The notes under the pieces are model-generated. The model worked only from the letters and a program-made list of their open reading frames with translations. It did not search any database and was not told where the DNA came from. Positions 8,476 through 16,720 of a stretch of DNA of 64,000 nucleotides are shown here, piece after piece. Position numbers and translations under genes: made by a program. Numbering within the stretch: the first letter of the stretch is position 1; every line of letters starts with the position of its first letter. Source of the stretch: Kiritimatiellia bacterium (GTDB taxonomy: Bacteria; Verrucomicrobiota; Kiritimatiellia; UBA8416; JABMPJ01); NCBI GenBank assembly GCA_030745755.1, contig JASLOA010000028.1:1-64000 (forward strand), written 5' to 3'.

Positions 8476-11433
8476 CTACTCCCCCCGCGGGGTTGATTCC
8501 GCGGCGATTACCATCTGTAACAGTTCCTGCACCCGCCTATCCAGATGCAGTTCAAGCGCCACCGGGCGCAGAACATCCGCCACATCCTCGTACGCGCTGC
8601 CCTTGGCGTGTGGGCTACCGCGCAGGATTTCCGCGAACTCAGCCACTCCGGCCGCCAGCCGGAACCCGTGGCTCGCCCTCTCCAAGACCGGCAGACACTC
8701 GCGCGGCCAGACAGCCTTCTCGATCTCTTCGACGCGACCCGTATCGATGCGGCGATAGCGTACACGTACGGTTGCCAGCTTGCGCGGCGGCAAGTCTATG
8801 CGGGTCTTGGCGAGAAGCTGCGGAAGCAGTGACAGCTCATAGAGCGCGGTGACCGCCTGTCCGGAGCCCACCTCTCCTGCATCCACCGCGTCGTTGCGGA
8901 AGTCTTCCTTTTTGAGGCGCCGGTTCTCGTATCCGAGCTGGCGGTACTGACTGACGACCATTGAATTGAACTCTACCTGGATCTTCACATCGGAAGCGAT
9001 CGTGTTGAGCGTTGCCGCCAGGTCGTCGACAAACACGCGCCGTGCCTGTTCTTCCGAGTCAAGGAAGGTATAGACCCCATCGCCCTTGTTGGCGAGTGTT
9101 TCGAGCATGGTGTCGTCGTAGCTGCCCGAGCCGACGCCAAAGACGGAACAGAAGATCCCCTGTTTGCGATAGGTGACCACCTTATCCAAGATGTCCTCGG
9201 CGGCGATGCTGCCCAGGTTAGCCACACCGTCTGAAAGCAGCAGCACACGGTTCTCGGCCCCACCGATGAACGCCGCGGCAGCGAGACGATAGGCCTCCTC
9301 CATCCCCTCTTCCAGGTTTGTGGATCCGGAACACTGCATCCGGTCGATGGCCTGCAGAATCTGCGCCTTGTTCGATGCAGGGGTATGTTCCAACAGGAGG
9401 CGGGCATGTGAATCATACTGGATGACAGCCACCTGGTCTCGCGGTGCCAGATTCTCCACGAGCAACTTCAAGGACGTGCGAACCAGTCCAATCCGCTCGG
9501 GTGCATTCATGGACCCGGAGGTATCCACCAGGAACGTCAATACGGCCGGACGTTGCTCTTCACGGCCGAGGCGGCGGCCCTTGATTCCGATCTTCAGCAT
9601 CTGGTGTCCCCGCCCGAAGGGTGACGGCGCCAGCTCGGTGTAGATCCGGAAGGTGCGATGTGAAGGCGCCACGTGGCCATAGTCAAACGCGTTAACAAAC
9701 TCCTCGGTCCGCACCGCTTCCGCCGGCGGCAGGGCGCCCTGAGCCATCATGTTGCGCGTCAGCGTGTAAGAGGCGGTATCGACATCGATGCCGAATGTGG
9801 AGAACGCCTCTTGACGCGTAATTACGAATGGATTGACCCCATGCGCTTTGAAGCGTAAGCGCTTCTCTTCCTCTTCACGTTCCTCTTCTCTGCGCCGTGC
9901 CTCTTCCCCAGCTTTCTTGCGTCCCCTTTTCGCCTTCTCTTCTGTCGTTCGAAGCTTCCTTGCCAGCTCTTCCTGCTGGGACTTCTCTACCACCGACATC
10001 ATATCCCACACTTCTGCGATATCTTCGCCGGGCGTACCATTGAGGTCTCTTCCATCGTCAAGCCCTTTCCCCTCCGAACCGCCGACCACAAGTTTGCCGA
10101 TGGTCCGCACATGCTTGACGCTCGAACTATCCGGCCACTTCACACCCATTTCTTTGAAGTGCTCTTTCCAATTGCCGCTCTTCGAAACACCGGACGTGTC
10201 GAGTGCGACAAAGTCGTTGCGAGAGCTCTCCTTATCCTTCTTCTTCGCGTCCGACGTTACTCCTTTCGCTGGCGGTGCGGTGATGGAGAATGCATCACCA
10301 TCGCGATCGCCGCCGCCCAAACTGCCCGCAACGGGAATATCTCCAAGCAGGGGAACGCCATCAGACACATCGCCGGTGGGCTTGCCGACCGGGCGAGGCT
10401 CTGTTTTCGGCAAGTAGCGGTAGTAGGTCGTGGTCTCGCCCTCCGTAGCCGGAACAATTGTCGCGCCTGCCTGAACGAGCCGTGATGGATCTGCGGGAAC
10501 GGTGGTCCCAGCCCCTGTCCAGTTCTGCTCCGTGACAGGTGTCAACTGACCGGAGATGGTCGCGATCTGCGAGTCGTCTACCTCGCCGAAAGAGGCATTA
10601 ACGGAGACGTCATCGTCCGCTTGCGGCGCACCACCACCATACTGGGATATGGCTTGTCCTCGGCGTCCGGCGCTGCGATTGCCAAAGGCACCGTTCACGA
10701 TGACAGGGCTCTTGGTTATCGCTACGGCATCGAATTCAGCCGGTTTGGGACTGGGTCCGCTGCTCCAGCCCGTCTCGAAAGGATCTGAAGGTTCTTTGTC
10801 CATCCGTTCCAATCCCTCGTTGCGCACCTTTTCAAGCAGGACGCCCGCATCCGAAGGAGCGCTGGCTGGCGGGGGGGGGATTGTTTCTGCCGGAGCCAGA
10901 TCAACGCCAAGACGAACGTCGCTCTTGCGGCCGCGAAGGCGAGAGAATAGCCGGGGACCTTTGGCCTTAAAACCGTAACGCGTGCTCTTCCGGGGTTCGG
11001 GGGGGGAATCTGCATCCAAGCTCCCCACAATCTCCCCCATTTTAAAACGAGTCATGCGAGCGTGCTCCCGCGAGGATGACAAACTTGGAAGGAGCAGCCC
11101 AATCGTGCCAAGCACAAACACCAGTGCGGCGGCGGCAGCCAGCCCACGATGGTGGCGTGTGAACCAATTGTCATGCGTGACTACAACAGACGGTTTCCGG
11201 TCGCGACGGGTCTTGAGCGCTTTGAGGCGGCGATTGACGGCCAGGTGGCGCGGGGCTCCGGTCGGCACTGCCAGGGCGTCGCGCAGCAGACCGAGGGTCG
11301 AGTCGATATCCTGCAACGCCGCCCGGCAGTCCGAACAAGAGTCAAGGTGTGTGCGGACGGTGGCGGCGGTGGCCTCGTCCAGATCGTTCAGCACATAGAG
11401 TGTGAGCAAGGCTTTGCTGGCGGCACAGTTCAT
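8476..11433 (-). CDS. Zinc-finger anti-sigma domain fused to a VWA domain (YfbK-like)
   Basis: A 985-residue fusion. Residues 3-36 form an anti-sigma zinc finger (C3, then H29-x3-C33-x2-C36), followed by a transmembrane helix (about 98-118). The middle is low-complexity with two stretches that look secretin-related: VPLLGDIPVAGSL near 360-372 and an EMGVKWP...GKLVV stretch near 428-450. A strongly charged coiled coil follows (about 482-527), then a YfbK-type N-terminal region (about 533-600) and a VWA domain with the MIDAS motif DTSGSM at 637-642, T and D residues further on, and a C-terminal DUF3520-like region. Its ATG overlaps the sigma factor stop (ATGA), so the two are translationally coupled. 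I infer that the N-terminus holds the sigma factor at the inner membrane while the VWA part binds something in the periplasm. The domain calls are firm, the signal unknown. Confidence 0.85.
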   Translation of the reverse strand: MNCAASKALLTLYVLNDLDEATAATVRTHLDSCSDCRAALQDIDSTLGLLRDALAVPTGAPRHLAVNRRLKALKTRRDRKPSVVVTHDNWFTRHHRGLAAAAALVFVLGTIGLLLPSLSSSREHARMTRFKMGEIVGSLDADSPPEPRKSTRYGFKAKGPRLFSRLRGRKSDVRLGVDLAPAETIPPPPASAPSDAGVLLEKVRNEGLERMDKEPSDPFETGWSSGPSPKPAEFDAVAITKSPVIVNGAFGNRSAGRRGQAISQYGGGAPQADDDVSVNASFGEVDDSQIATISGQLTPVTEQNWTGAGTTVPADPSRLVQAGATIVPATEGETTTYYRYLPKTEPRPVGKPTGDVSDGVPLLGDIPVAGSLGGGDRDGDAFSITAPPAKGVTSDAKKKDKESSRNDFVALDTSGVSKSGNWKEHFKEMGVKWPDSSSVKHVRTIGKLVVGGSEGKGLDDGRDLNGTPGEDIAEVWDMMSVVEKSQQEELARKLRTTEEKAKRGRKKAGEEARRREEEREEEEKRLRFKAHGVNPFVITRQEAFSTFGIDVDTASYTLTRNMMAQGALPPAEAVRTEEFVNAFDYGHVAPSHRTFRIYTELAPSPFGRGHQMLKIGIKGRRLGREEQRPAVLTFLVDTSGSMNAPERIGLVRTSLKLLVENLAPRDQVAVIQYDSHARLLLEHTPASNKAQILQAIDRMQCSGSTNLEEGMEEAYRLAAAAFIGGAENRVLLLSDGVANLGSIAAEDILDKVVTYRKQGIFCSVFGVGSGSYDDTMLETLANKGDGVYTFLDSEEQARRVFVDDLAATLNTIASDVKIQVEFNSMVVSQYRQLGYENRRLKKEDFRNDAVDAGEVGSGQAVTALYELSLLPQLLAKTRIDLPPRKLATVRVRYRRIDTGRVEEIEKAVWPRECLPVLERASHGFRLAAGVAEFAEILRGSPHAKGSAYEDVADVLRPVALELHLDRRVQELLQMVIAAESTPRGE

Positions 11434-11990
11434 GATGTGATCACCCCCGCTTTCTTGAGATGGGCCGACAGCTTGCGGACCCCGTGATGGAGCAGGTTGC
11501 CGACGTTCCCTTCGCTGCGGCCGGTCACGCGGCTGATCTCCTTGTAGGAGAGCCCTTCCTCCAGGCGTAGCAACAGGACCTGCTTCTCGCGGGGATGAAG
11601 GGTATGCATGAGCGAGAGCACGGTCGCATGCTTCTCGCCGGTTGTCATGGGGCAGTTGTGCCCATCCGTACAGACGGTAAGAGCCGGATCGTTAGCCTGT
11701 TTCTCGTGCAGAAGGGTGAGCCGGGATTCACGGCGAATGTGGTCGACGGCCTCATTATGGGCCACACGGTAGAGCCAACTCTTTAGCCCGGCCGAAGCAT
11801 GCATGCCGGGCTTCCAGGCGCGGAAAAGCTTGATAAAGGTGTTTTGCACCACGTCCTGGGCAGCAGTAGAGCTGTTGAGAATACGCGCCGTATAGCGCAG
11901 CAGTGCTGTCTCGTATTCCGCCACAATCGCCTCCATCGGCGGCCTCCCAGTAGGAGAAACCGACCGAACAGCTTTGTCTGATCCATCCAT
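11430..11990 (-). CDS. ECF-type RNA polymerase sigma-70 factor
   Basis: A 186-residue sigma factor with region 2 (about residues 20-90, including AQDVVQNTFIKLFRAW and SWLYRVAHNEAVDHIRR) and region 4 (about 125-180, LHPREKQVLLLRLEEGLSYKE... with the HTH GRSEGNVGNLLHHG). It directs core polymerase to a stress- or envelope-responsive regulon. The ATG at 11990 has GAGGG about 8 bases upstream. Its stop overlaps the start of the downstream anti-sigma/VWA gene by 4 bases, the usual arrangement for a sigma factor and its own inhibitor. The linker between regions 2 and 4 contains CTDGHNC, a cysteine/histidine cluster that may be structural. The regulon cannot be read from this window. Confidence 0.9.
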   Translation of the reverse strand: MDGSDKAVRSVSPTGRPPMEAIVAEYETALLRYTARILNSSTAAQDVVQNTFIKLFRAWKPGMHASAGLKSWLYRVAHNEAVDHIRRESRLTLLHEKQANDPALTVCTDGHNCPMTTGEKHATVLSLMHTLHPREKQVLLLRLEEGLSYKEISRVTGRSEGNVGNLLHHGVRKLSAHLKKAGVITS

Positions 11991-12047
11991 AAACGACCCT
12001 CGATCAAGACGCTCTCACTGCTAATACGTTTGTGACGGGAAGTCTCT

Positions 12048-13502
12048 TCACTCTTTTTCCTCGGGAGGGGTATCTTCAAACGTGACGGTGATCGTCGTGC
12101 CACCGCCTTCGTTGATCGTCATATCAAACCCACCACCAATCGTTTCGGCACGAAAACGCATGATGCGCATTCCCATACCGTGATCGGAGGGCTTGCAGTG
12201 ATCGAGCCCCGCACCATTGTCCCTGACCGTCAGCACGCCATGCTTGCCATCCATGCTGAGGCTGATCCAGATGTAGTCGGCTTTGCCGTGACCGATCGCG
12301 TTATGCAGGGCTTCCTGTACGATGCGATACAGATGCATCGCCACCGTGCCGTTGTCGACGTGACAGTTGGGGGTGCAGGTGAAATCACATTCAATGTGAA
12401 AGAGCGCTTTCGTGTTCTCGGCCAGGGACTCCAATCCATCTATCAGCCCCTCTTCAGAGATACCGGTGGGCGCCAGCCCGTAGGCAAGCTGGCGCGCCTT
12501 ACTGACTGCCTCACGCAGATGTCCCCCCACTTCAGCAGCCAGATCGGACTCGGGCAGTTCCCGGTCGCGTAGTCGTTTCTCGAGCGACCCAAGCAGGAAC
12601 GACGTACCGGCAAGCTGCTGGCCCAGTGCATCATGGATGTCGCGACCGATGCGCTGCTGTTCGCGGTGGGCAATCTCCAGCATCTCGTTCTGTGTCTGCC
12701 GGCGTTCTCGAGTTTCCTGGTCCAGATCCTCGTAGGCGCGCTGCAGGGCAAGCGTTCGCTCAGTGACTTGAACTTCAAGACGGTCACGAAGCGCCTCTAG
12801 CGCCTGCTCAGCCTCTTTGCGCTCCCGGATCTCGTCCTTGAGCTGGTTTGTGCGCTGCTCGATCTGCAGCCCCATGGCGTTGACTTCCCGGTTGATCAGA
12901 TCAATCTCACGGTGTTCTCCTTCGGGCAGTCTCCGAGTGTAGTCACCACCGGCAATACTACGCAGTTCGCGCGCCAGTCTCACCAGCGGACGTTTCAGGA
13001 TCATCCGCATCAGCCAGATGGTCACAAGGAAGATGGCAACCGCACCGCCGAGGATCACCAGCGCGGCGGATCGAACGATAATGCTCTGCGTATCCGCCAG
13101 GCTCTTGCGGCTGTAAGCGGTCTCGACAAAGCCGATACGGAGACCATCGCGCATCACGGGACAGCGCCGCAGGATCGGTTCGGCCTCTTCCCCCAGTGTC
13201 ACCTCGCAGATCAGGTCTTCGAACTCCGTCAGGAATCGCACACTCGCGAGGTCGGGCGCGGCGGCGGCGGGGTGCTGCTCGAAATGGTCACGTAAACGCA
13301 GATCGTCGAGATTCCAGATGTGCTCCTCAAGGCGATCCGCCAGGCTTCGCGCCATCCGTTCTGCCCGCCGCCCGATACTGGCTTCGACCGAAGCTCTGAT
13401 GATGAAGTAACCGGTTGTCCCCATCAAGAACCCGACGCACACCAGCGTCAGCAACAGCCATGCCAGCAGGGAGCTGACCAGTGTTGTCTTGTGGCTTTTC
13501 AA
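12048..13502 (-). CDS. NarL/DesK-type sensor histidine kinase
   Basis: A 484-residue membrane sensor. A first TM helix (about 9-34) and a second (about 140-165) bracket a periplasmic sensing domain; then come a HAMP domain, a coiled coil (about 215-280), a HisKA_3 dimerisation domain with the phospho-acceptor in REQQRIGRDIHDALGQQL, and a C-terminal ATPase with the N box (HLYRIVQEALHNAIGH) and G boxes (DNGAGL, GMGMRIMRFRAE). Kinases of this class phosphorylate LuxR/NarL-type regulators, but no response regulator is encoded here. The start codon is TTG at 13502, with GGAG 7 bases upstream; no ATG fits as well. The gene lies 33 bases after the tandem solute-binding protein and 57 bases before the ECF sigma gene, so it may belong to one transcript with both. 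Confidence 0.9.
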   Translation of the reverse strand: MKSHKTTLVSSLLAWLLLTLVCVGFLMGTTGYFIIRASVEASIGRRAERMARSLADRLEEHIWNLDDLRLRDHFEQHPAAAAPDLASVRFLTEFEDLICEVTLGEEAEPILRRCPVMRDGLRIGFVETAYSRKSLADTQSIIVRSAALVILGGAVAIFLVTIWLMRMILKRPLVRLARELRSIAGGDYTRRLPEGEHREIDLINREVNAMGLQIEQRTNQLKDEIRERKEAEQALEALRDRLEVQVTERTLALQRAYEDLDQETRERRQTQNEMLEIAHREQQRIGRDIHDALGQQLAGTSFLLGSLEKRLRDRELPESDLAAEVGGHLREAVSKARQLAYGLAPTGISEEGLIDGLESLAENTKALFHIECDFTCTPNCHVDNGTVAMHLYRIVQEALHNAIGHGKADYIWISLSMDGKHGVLTVRDNGAGLDHCKPSDHGMGMRIMRFRAETIGGGFDMTINEGGGTTITVTFEDTPPEEKE

Positions 13503-13535
13503 AGTATGCTCCAGTCATGCGCCCGCGACGGAAGT

Positions 13536-15137
13536 TCACTGCTCCGGCAAAACGTGGCGCTTGTAGATCTCCTCGTATTCCCCGCTTCTGCGCAGACTCG
13601 CCAGCTCCCGGTAGTAGGCATACATGATGTATTCCAGGCAGTGGTAGTCGGACGTACGACAGAAGGGAACCAGGTACGGTTTGCTGAAAAGGGGCTTGGG
13701 CAACCACGTTACACTTTGAGAGAGCCCCATCTCCTTGAGCGTGGCCAATCCAACGGTCTTGACCATAGGGTACATGTCGATTTCCTCAGCAACCAGTGCC
13801 GTGAGACCCGCCTTGGTGTCCGGGTATTCGATCCGGGAGAGATCGGCCTGGCGAAAGGCATCATCATAGGAGTAATCCTTATTTGTTCCGATCCGGTACC
13901 CGTTCGTTCTGACCTGCTCGTAGGAGTCGAAGCAGTAGGTATCCGCGTACTTCTTCTTCACGAAGAACACGTAGTCGGCCTGCCACAGGTAATCCGGCGG
14001 CAATTCGCCCGTCTTCGCGAAGGCTGCCTGTTCGGGGGTGTAGTAAAGGACCTTCTCCCGTGAGGCCTTGTATGAGACCGAGAGGACAGCTTCGGCCTGT
14101 CCCTTCTCAGCCATCAGCCAGGCGCGACTCCACGGATAGAACTGGATCTCGTAGGGGACCCCGAGACGCTTCATGATGCGGTCGGTTACTTCAACATCTA
14201 TGCCCCGGGGCTTACCATCGGCCAGGTACTCAAACGGCACCCACTCCTCGCAGACAAAACGCAGTGGCCGGTCGGCTCTGTGTAGGCTGGCACCGCTGAC
14301 ATAGCGGCTACGGATCTGATCATACTCCCCGCTTTCTCGCATGGCAGCGAGCTCGGCGTAGAAGCGCTTCATCACGCCTGCAATGTCCGGGTAGTCTGAA
14401 GCGCGCGAGAAGACCATCAGGTACGGCTTTCTGAACAGGGGCCGTCCCAAGTGGGTGATCTCTGACTCCAGCCCCATTCGCTTCAGCGTCCACAGGCCGA
14501 TCGTACGGTCCATGGGAAAGAGTTCGATCTGCCCCTCGGCAAGCGCACCGAATGCTTCAGATGGACCAATGTACTCGTGCGTGTTCAGCTTGTGCTCCCA
14601 GAAGGCCGGGTGATAGGTGTACTCCTTGTTGATGCCGATGCGGTAGTTGTCATGCTCAAGCTGTTCATACGAACGGAACTCCAGTGAATCCTTGAGGCGG
14701 CGGCGAACAAAGAACACGTACTCGGTCATCCAGAGGTAATCATCAGGAATCTCTCCCGTTGTCCAGAACGCCTTCTGCCCAGCCGTAAAGAGGAGGTGCG
14801 GCTCTCGTGATGGATTGTACGATATGCTCGTTGCCGCTTCCGCCTTCCCTTTGGTGAGCAGCATCCACGCGCGCGGGAAGGGGTAGAAGTCGATTGTAAA
14901 CGGAATGCCGAGCCGATCCATGATCCGCGTGACGACCTCAACATCAATGCCGGTCGGTTTGCCGTCTTCCTCGTACTCGAAGGGTGGATAGTCCTCCATT
15001 GTAAAGCGGAACGGTCGTACCGCTTCCTGTGCGGTGACAGGTAAGCACCACCCGGCGGCCCCCAGAAGGACGCCGACGAGGGCCGCAACGCCTCGCCTAG
15101 AAATCGAGTTGAGCACGAACCTGGATGATATCGACAT
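13536..15137 (-). CDS. Periplasmic protein with two tandem SBP_bac_3 domains
   Basis: A 533-residue secreted protein with a signal peptide (about 10-40) and two full-length copies of an amino-acid-type solute-binding fold (SBP_bac_3), about residues 45-285 and 290-530. The copies are clearly related: each has PFEY..DGKP.GIDVEV near its start, a YPF/YPW-SRAW motif, a DYLW..YVFFV segment and an ESGEY/RSGEY end. No ABC permease or ATPase is nearby, so uptake is unlikely; next to a histidine kinase, the likelier job is ligand detection. The start at 15137 is preferred because GGAGGAG lies 6 bases upstream; it lies inside the end of the porin gene (about 40 bases overlap), suggesting coupling. The ligand is unknown. 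Confidence 0.85.
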   Translation of the reverse strand: MSISSRFVLNSISRRGVAALVGVLLGAAGWCLPVTAQEAVRPFRFTMEDYPPFEYEEDGKPTGIDVEVVTRIMDRLGIPFTIDFYPFPRAWMLLTKGKAEAATSISYNPSREPHLLFTAGQKAFWTTGEIPDDYLWMTEYVFFVRRRLKDSLEFRSYEQLEHDNYRIGINKEYTYHPAFWEHKLNTHEYIGPSEAFGALAEGQIELFPMDRTIGLWTLKRMGLESEITHLGRPLFRKPYLMVFSRASDYPDIAGVMKRFYAELAAMRESGEYDQIRSRYVSGASLHRADRPLRFVCEEWVPFEYLADGKPRGIDVEVTDRIMKRLGVPYEIQFYPWSRAWLMAEKGQAEAVLSVSYKASREKVLYYTPEQAAFAKTGELPPDYLWQADYVFFVKKKYADTYCFDSYEQVRTNGYRIGTNKDYSYDDAFRQADLSRIEYPDTKAGLTALVAEEIDMYPMVKTVGLATLKEMGLSQSVTWLPKPLFSKPYLVPFCRTSDYHCLEYIMYAYYRELASLRRSGEYEEIYKRHVLPEQ

Positions 15138-16257
15138 CGGTTTCTCCTCCATCCTTCTCGGCCGAGGCGCTTACGTAGTTGAACATGAAGCGCGTGTAGG
15201 CGTTGACATACCAGTTCAGACCCACGGTCACGTTGTCTTCGGTGCCCCCCAGGATCCCATCGTCCAGATCCAGTCTGCTGTAACGGGCGGCCACTTCCCA
15301 GGCCCCCATACCGCCCTGCCCGGCCGGATTTCGGGGTTTGAGTCGACCGAATGAACCGCTCTGCGGATTGTAGGAACGCGATTCACCTGTCAGAACCCAG
15401 CTTACGTAAGCATACCAGCCGGAGTAGGATTCGTTGTCGTGCATGTCGCGGTCGAGCTCCATCGCAAGATACTCCGCCTGTGCAGAGAACGGTCCGGCCA
15501 CGCCTGCGAGTTCCACGCCATAGCTCGTTTGCGCGTTCAGGTTGCTGATGACACCGGTATCAATGAGGCGCGTGTCCGATACGTGTGATTCCGGTCGCGC
15601 ACGAACGCGACCAAGGTCGTCGCCACGGGGCGTGCGATAGGCGCCCCAGGCGCCAAGATGCAGCGACCCGCCATCGCCCTGCAACGGCGCGCAACTTACG
15701 CGGGCACTCGCCCCAACGCCCTCCTTCTGCGACTCGTCCACACCACTGTTTTCACCAAAAACACCGGCACCGGCATACCAGGCATCGCCATGCGTATCGA
15801 TGCCAAGACCAATCCGGCGCGACGCCGGCGCAAAGGCCAGCACCGGCAGGGCACGCTCCATGAACGTGATATACTTCGAGCTGGTGGCATCTTCGATCGA
15901 GCCGTACTCAACGAACTGGCCAACCGTGAGCGTTGTCGCATCGCTCAATCCGGCATAGCCGATGTAGAGATCCTGGAACTGGCCCGACCCCGTAGCTGTG
16001 AAATCGTATTCCCCCTTGAAGAACCAGTCGTCGTCGAACGTGCCCTTGGCGAAAAGACGCCCCCGCCGCACCTCAGTGCCGCTACTCAGATCGACATCGT
16101 CGCTGTCATACGTGGCGGCGTCGAGCATGAGTCGACCGCCAATCTTGAGTGACTTCAGCGCCGACGTCCGTGTGACCGCCGCCGCTTCTTCGCCCATAGC
16201 CGCCCCGACCAGGGCCAGCGACAGACACATCCCGACCCACTGGTGCTTCTTGAACAT
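15097..16257 (-). CDS. Porin of the phosphate-selective O/P family
   Basis: A 386-residue predicted outer-membrane barrel. It has a signal peptide (about 1-23, ending AAMG) and repeated amphipathic strands such as DDDWFFKGEYDFT, DATTLTVGQFVEYGS, GAWEVAARYSRLDLDDG and NVTVGLNWYVNAYTRFMFNYV, and it closes with a terminal phenylalanine (VRAQLDF), the usual signal for barrel insertion. The pattern matches the OprP/OprO family (PF07396), although substrate preference cannot be judged. The start at 16257 has a perfect AAGGAGGT 5 bases upstream; the longer frame to 16284 would place codons before that site. It is the first gene of the minus-strand run continuing into the tandem solute-binding protein, so entry of a ligand through the barrel and its detection may be linked. 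Confidence 0.85.
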   Translation of the reverse strand: MFKKHQWVGMCLSLALVGAAMGEEAAAVTRTSALKSLKIGGRLMLDAATYDSDDVDLSSGTEVRRGRLFAKGTFDDDWFFKGEYDFTATGSGQFQDLYIGYAGLSDATTLTVGQFVEYGSIEDATSSKYITFMERALPVLAFAPASRRIGLGIDTHGDAWYAGAGVFGENSGVDESQKEGVGASARVSCAPLQGDGGSLHLGAWGAYRTPRGDDLGRVRARPESHVSDTRLIDTGVISNLNAQTSYGVELAGVAGPFSAQAEYLAMELDRDMHDNESYSGWYAYVSWVLTGESRSYNPQSGSFGRLKPRNPAGQGGMGAWEVAARYSRLDLDDGILGGTEDNVTVGLNWYVNAYTRFMFNYVSASAEKDGGETDVDIIQVRAQLDF

Positions 16258-16464
16258 ACCGGACCTCCTTCGCTTATGCCGCATTTAAGCGCGGAAGGAG
16301 AAAATGGTAAAGGAAAAGATGGGCACCCCGAGAAGGAGCGCGTCTCACCTGTTGGCTTTCGGTGGAGGGAGAGAGGTGGGTGGCTTGCCAAGCCGTAGAC
16401 TCGCAGCGTGGTGAATCGTCCGCCTCCGCAACCCTCGCAAGCTCGGATTGACTACGGCGTGACA

Positions 16465-16496
16465 GCCTTCGCTCTTGCTGCGCTGCGAGCGAAGGC
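16465..16496 (-). terminator. Hairpin directly after tRNA-Tyr
   Basis: The stem GCCTTCGCTC pairs with GAGCGAAGGC around a 10-base loop, starting at the first base after the encoded CCA of tRNA-Tyr. The position suits a terminator or processing signal; there is no T-tract, and similar GCTTCGC arms occur in other intergenic repeats here, so it may be a repeat copy. Confidence 0.45.
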
Positions 16497-16581
16497 TGGT
16501 GGCAGGGCTAGGATTCGAACCTAGGAAGGCGTAGCCAGCAGATTTACAGTCTGCCCTCGTTGACCGCTTGAGTACCCTGCC
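16497..16581 (-). tRNA. tRNA-Tyr (anticodon GTA)
   Basis: The minus strand folds as a class II tRNA. The acceptor GGCAGGG (16581-16575) pairs with CCCTGCC, the discriminator is A, and CCA is encoded at 16499-16497. The anticodon arm reads GCAGACTGTAAATCTGC with GTA in the loop, and the long variable arm is typical of bacterial tRNA-Tyr. The T-arm GGTTCGAATCC is present. Confidence 0.95.
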
Positions 16582-16653
16582 ATAGGACTCAAATGAGGCG
16601 GGGATAATGCCCTGCAGGGGCGGTGTGAACAAGTAAAAAAGAGTGATCTTTCC

Positions 16654-16680
16654 CGGCGCGCTCGGAGAGCGCGCCCTACC
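16654..16680. repeat. Family B half-palindrome
   Basis: A CGCGCTC/GAGCGCG hairpin followed by CCTACC, matching one arm of the GGTAGGGC...GCCCTACC elements. It lies in the 139-base gap between tRNA-Tyr and the end of the DUF187 gene, where nothing else is seen. Confidence 0.5.
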
Positions 16681-16720
16681 TCGCCCTTGGCACAGACAGA
16701 TCGATGGCCAGGGGCCCGCT

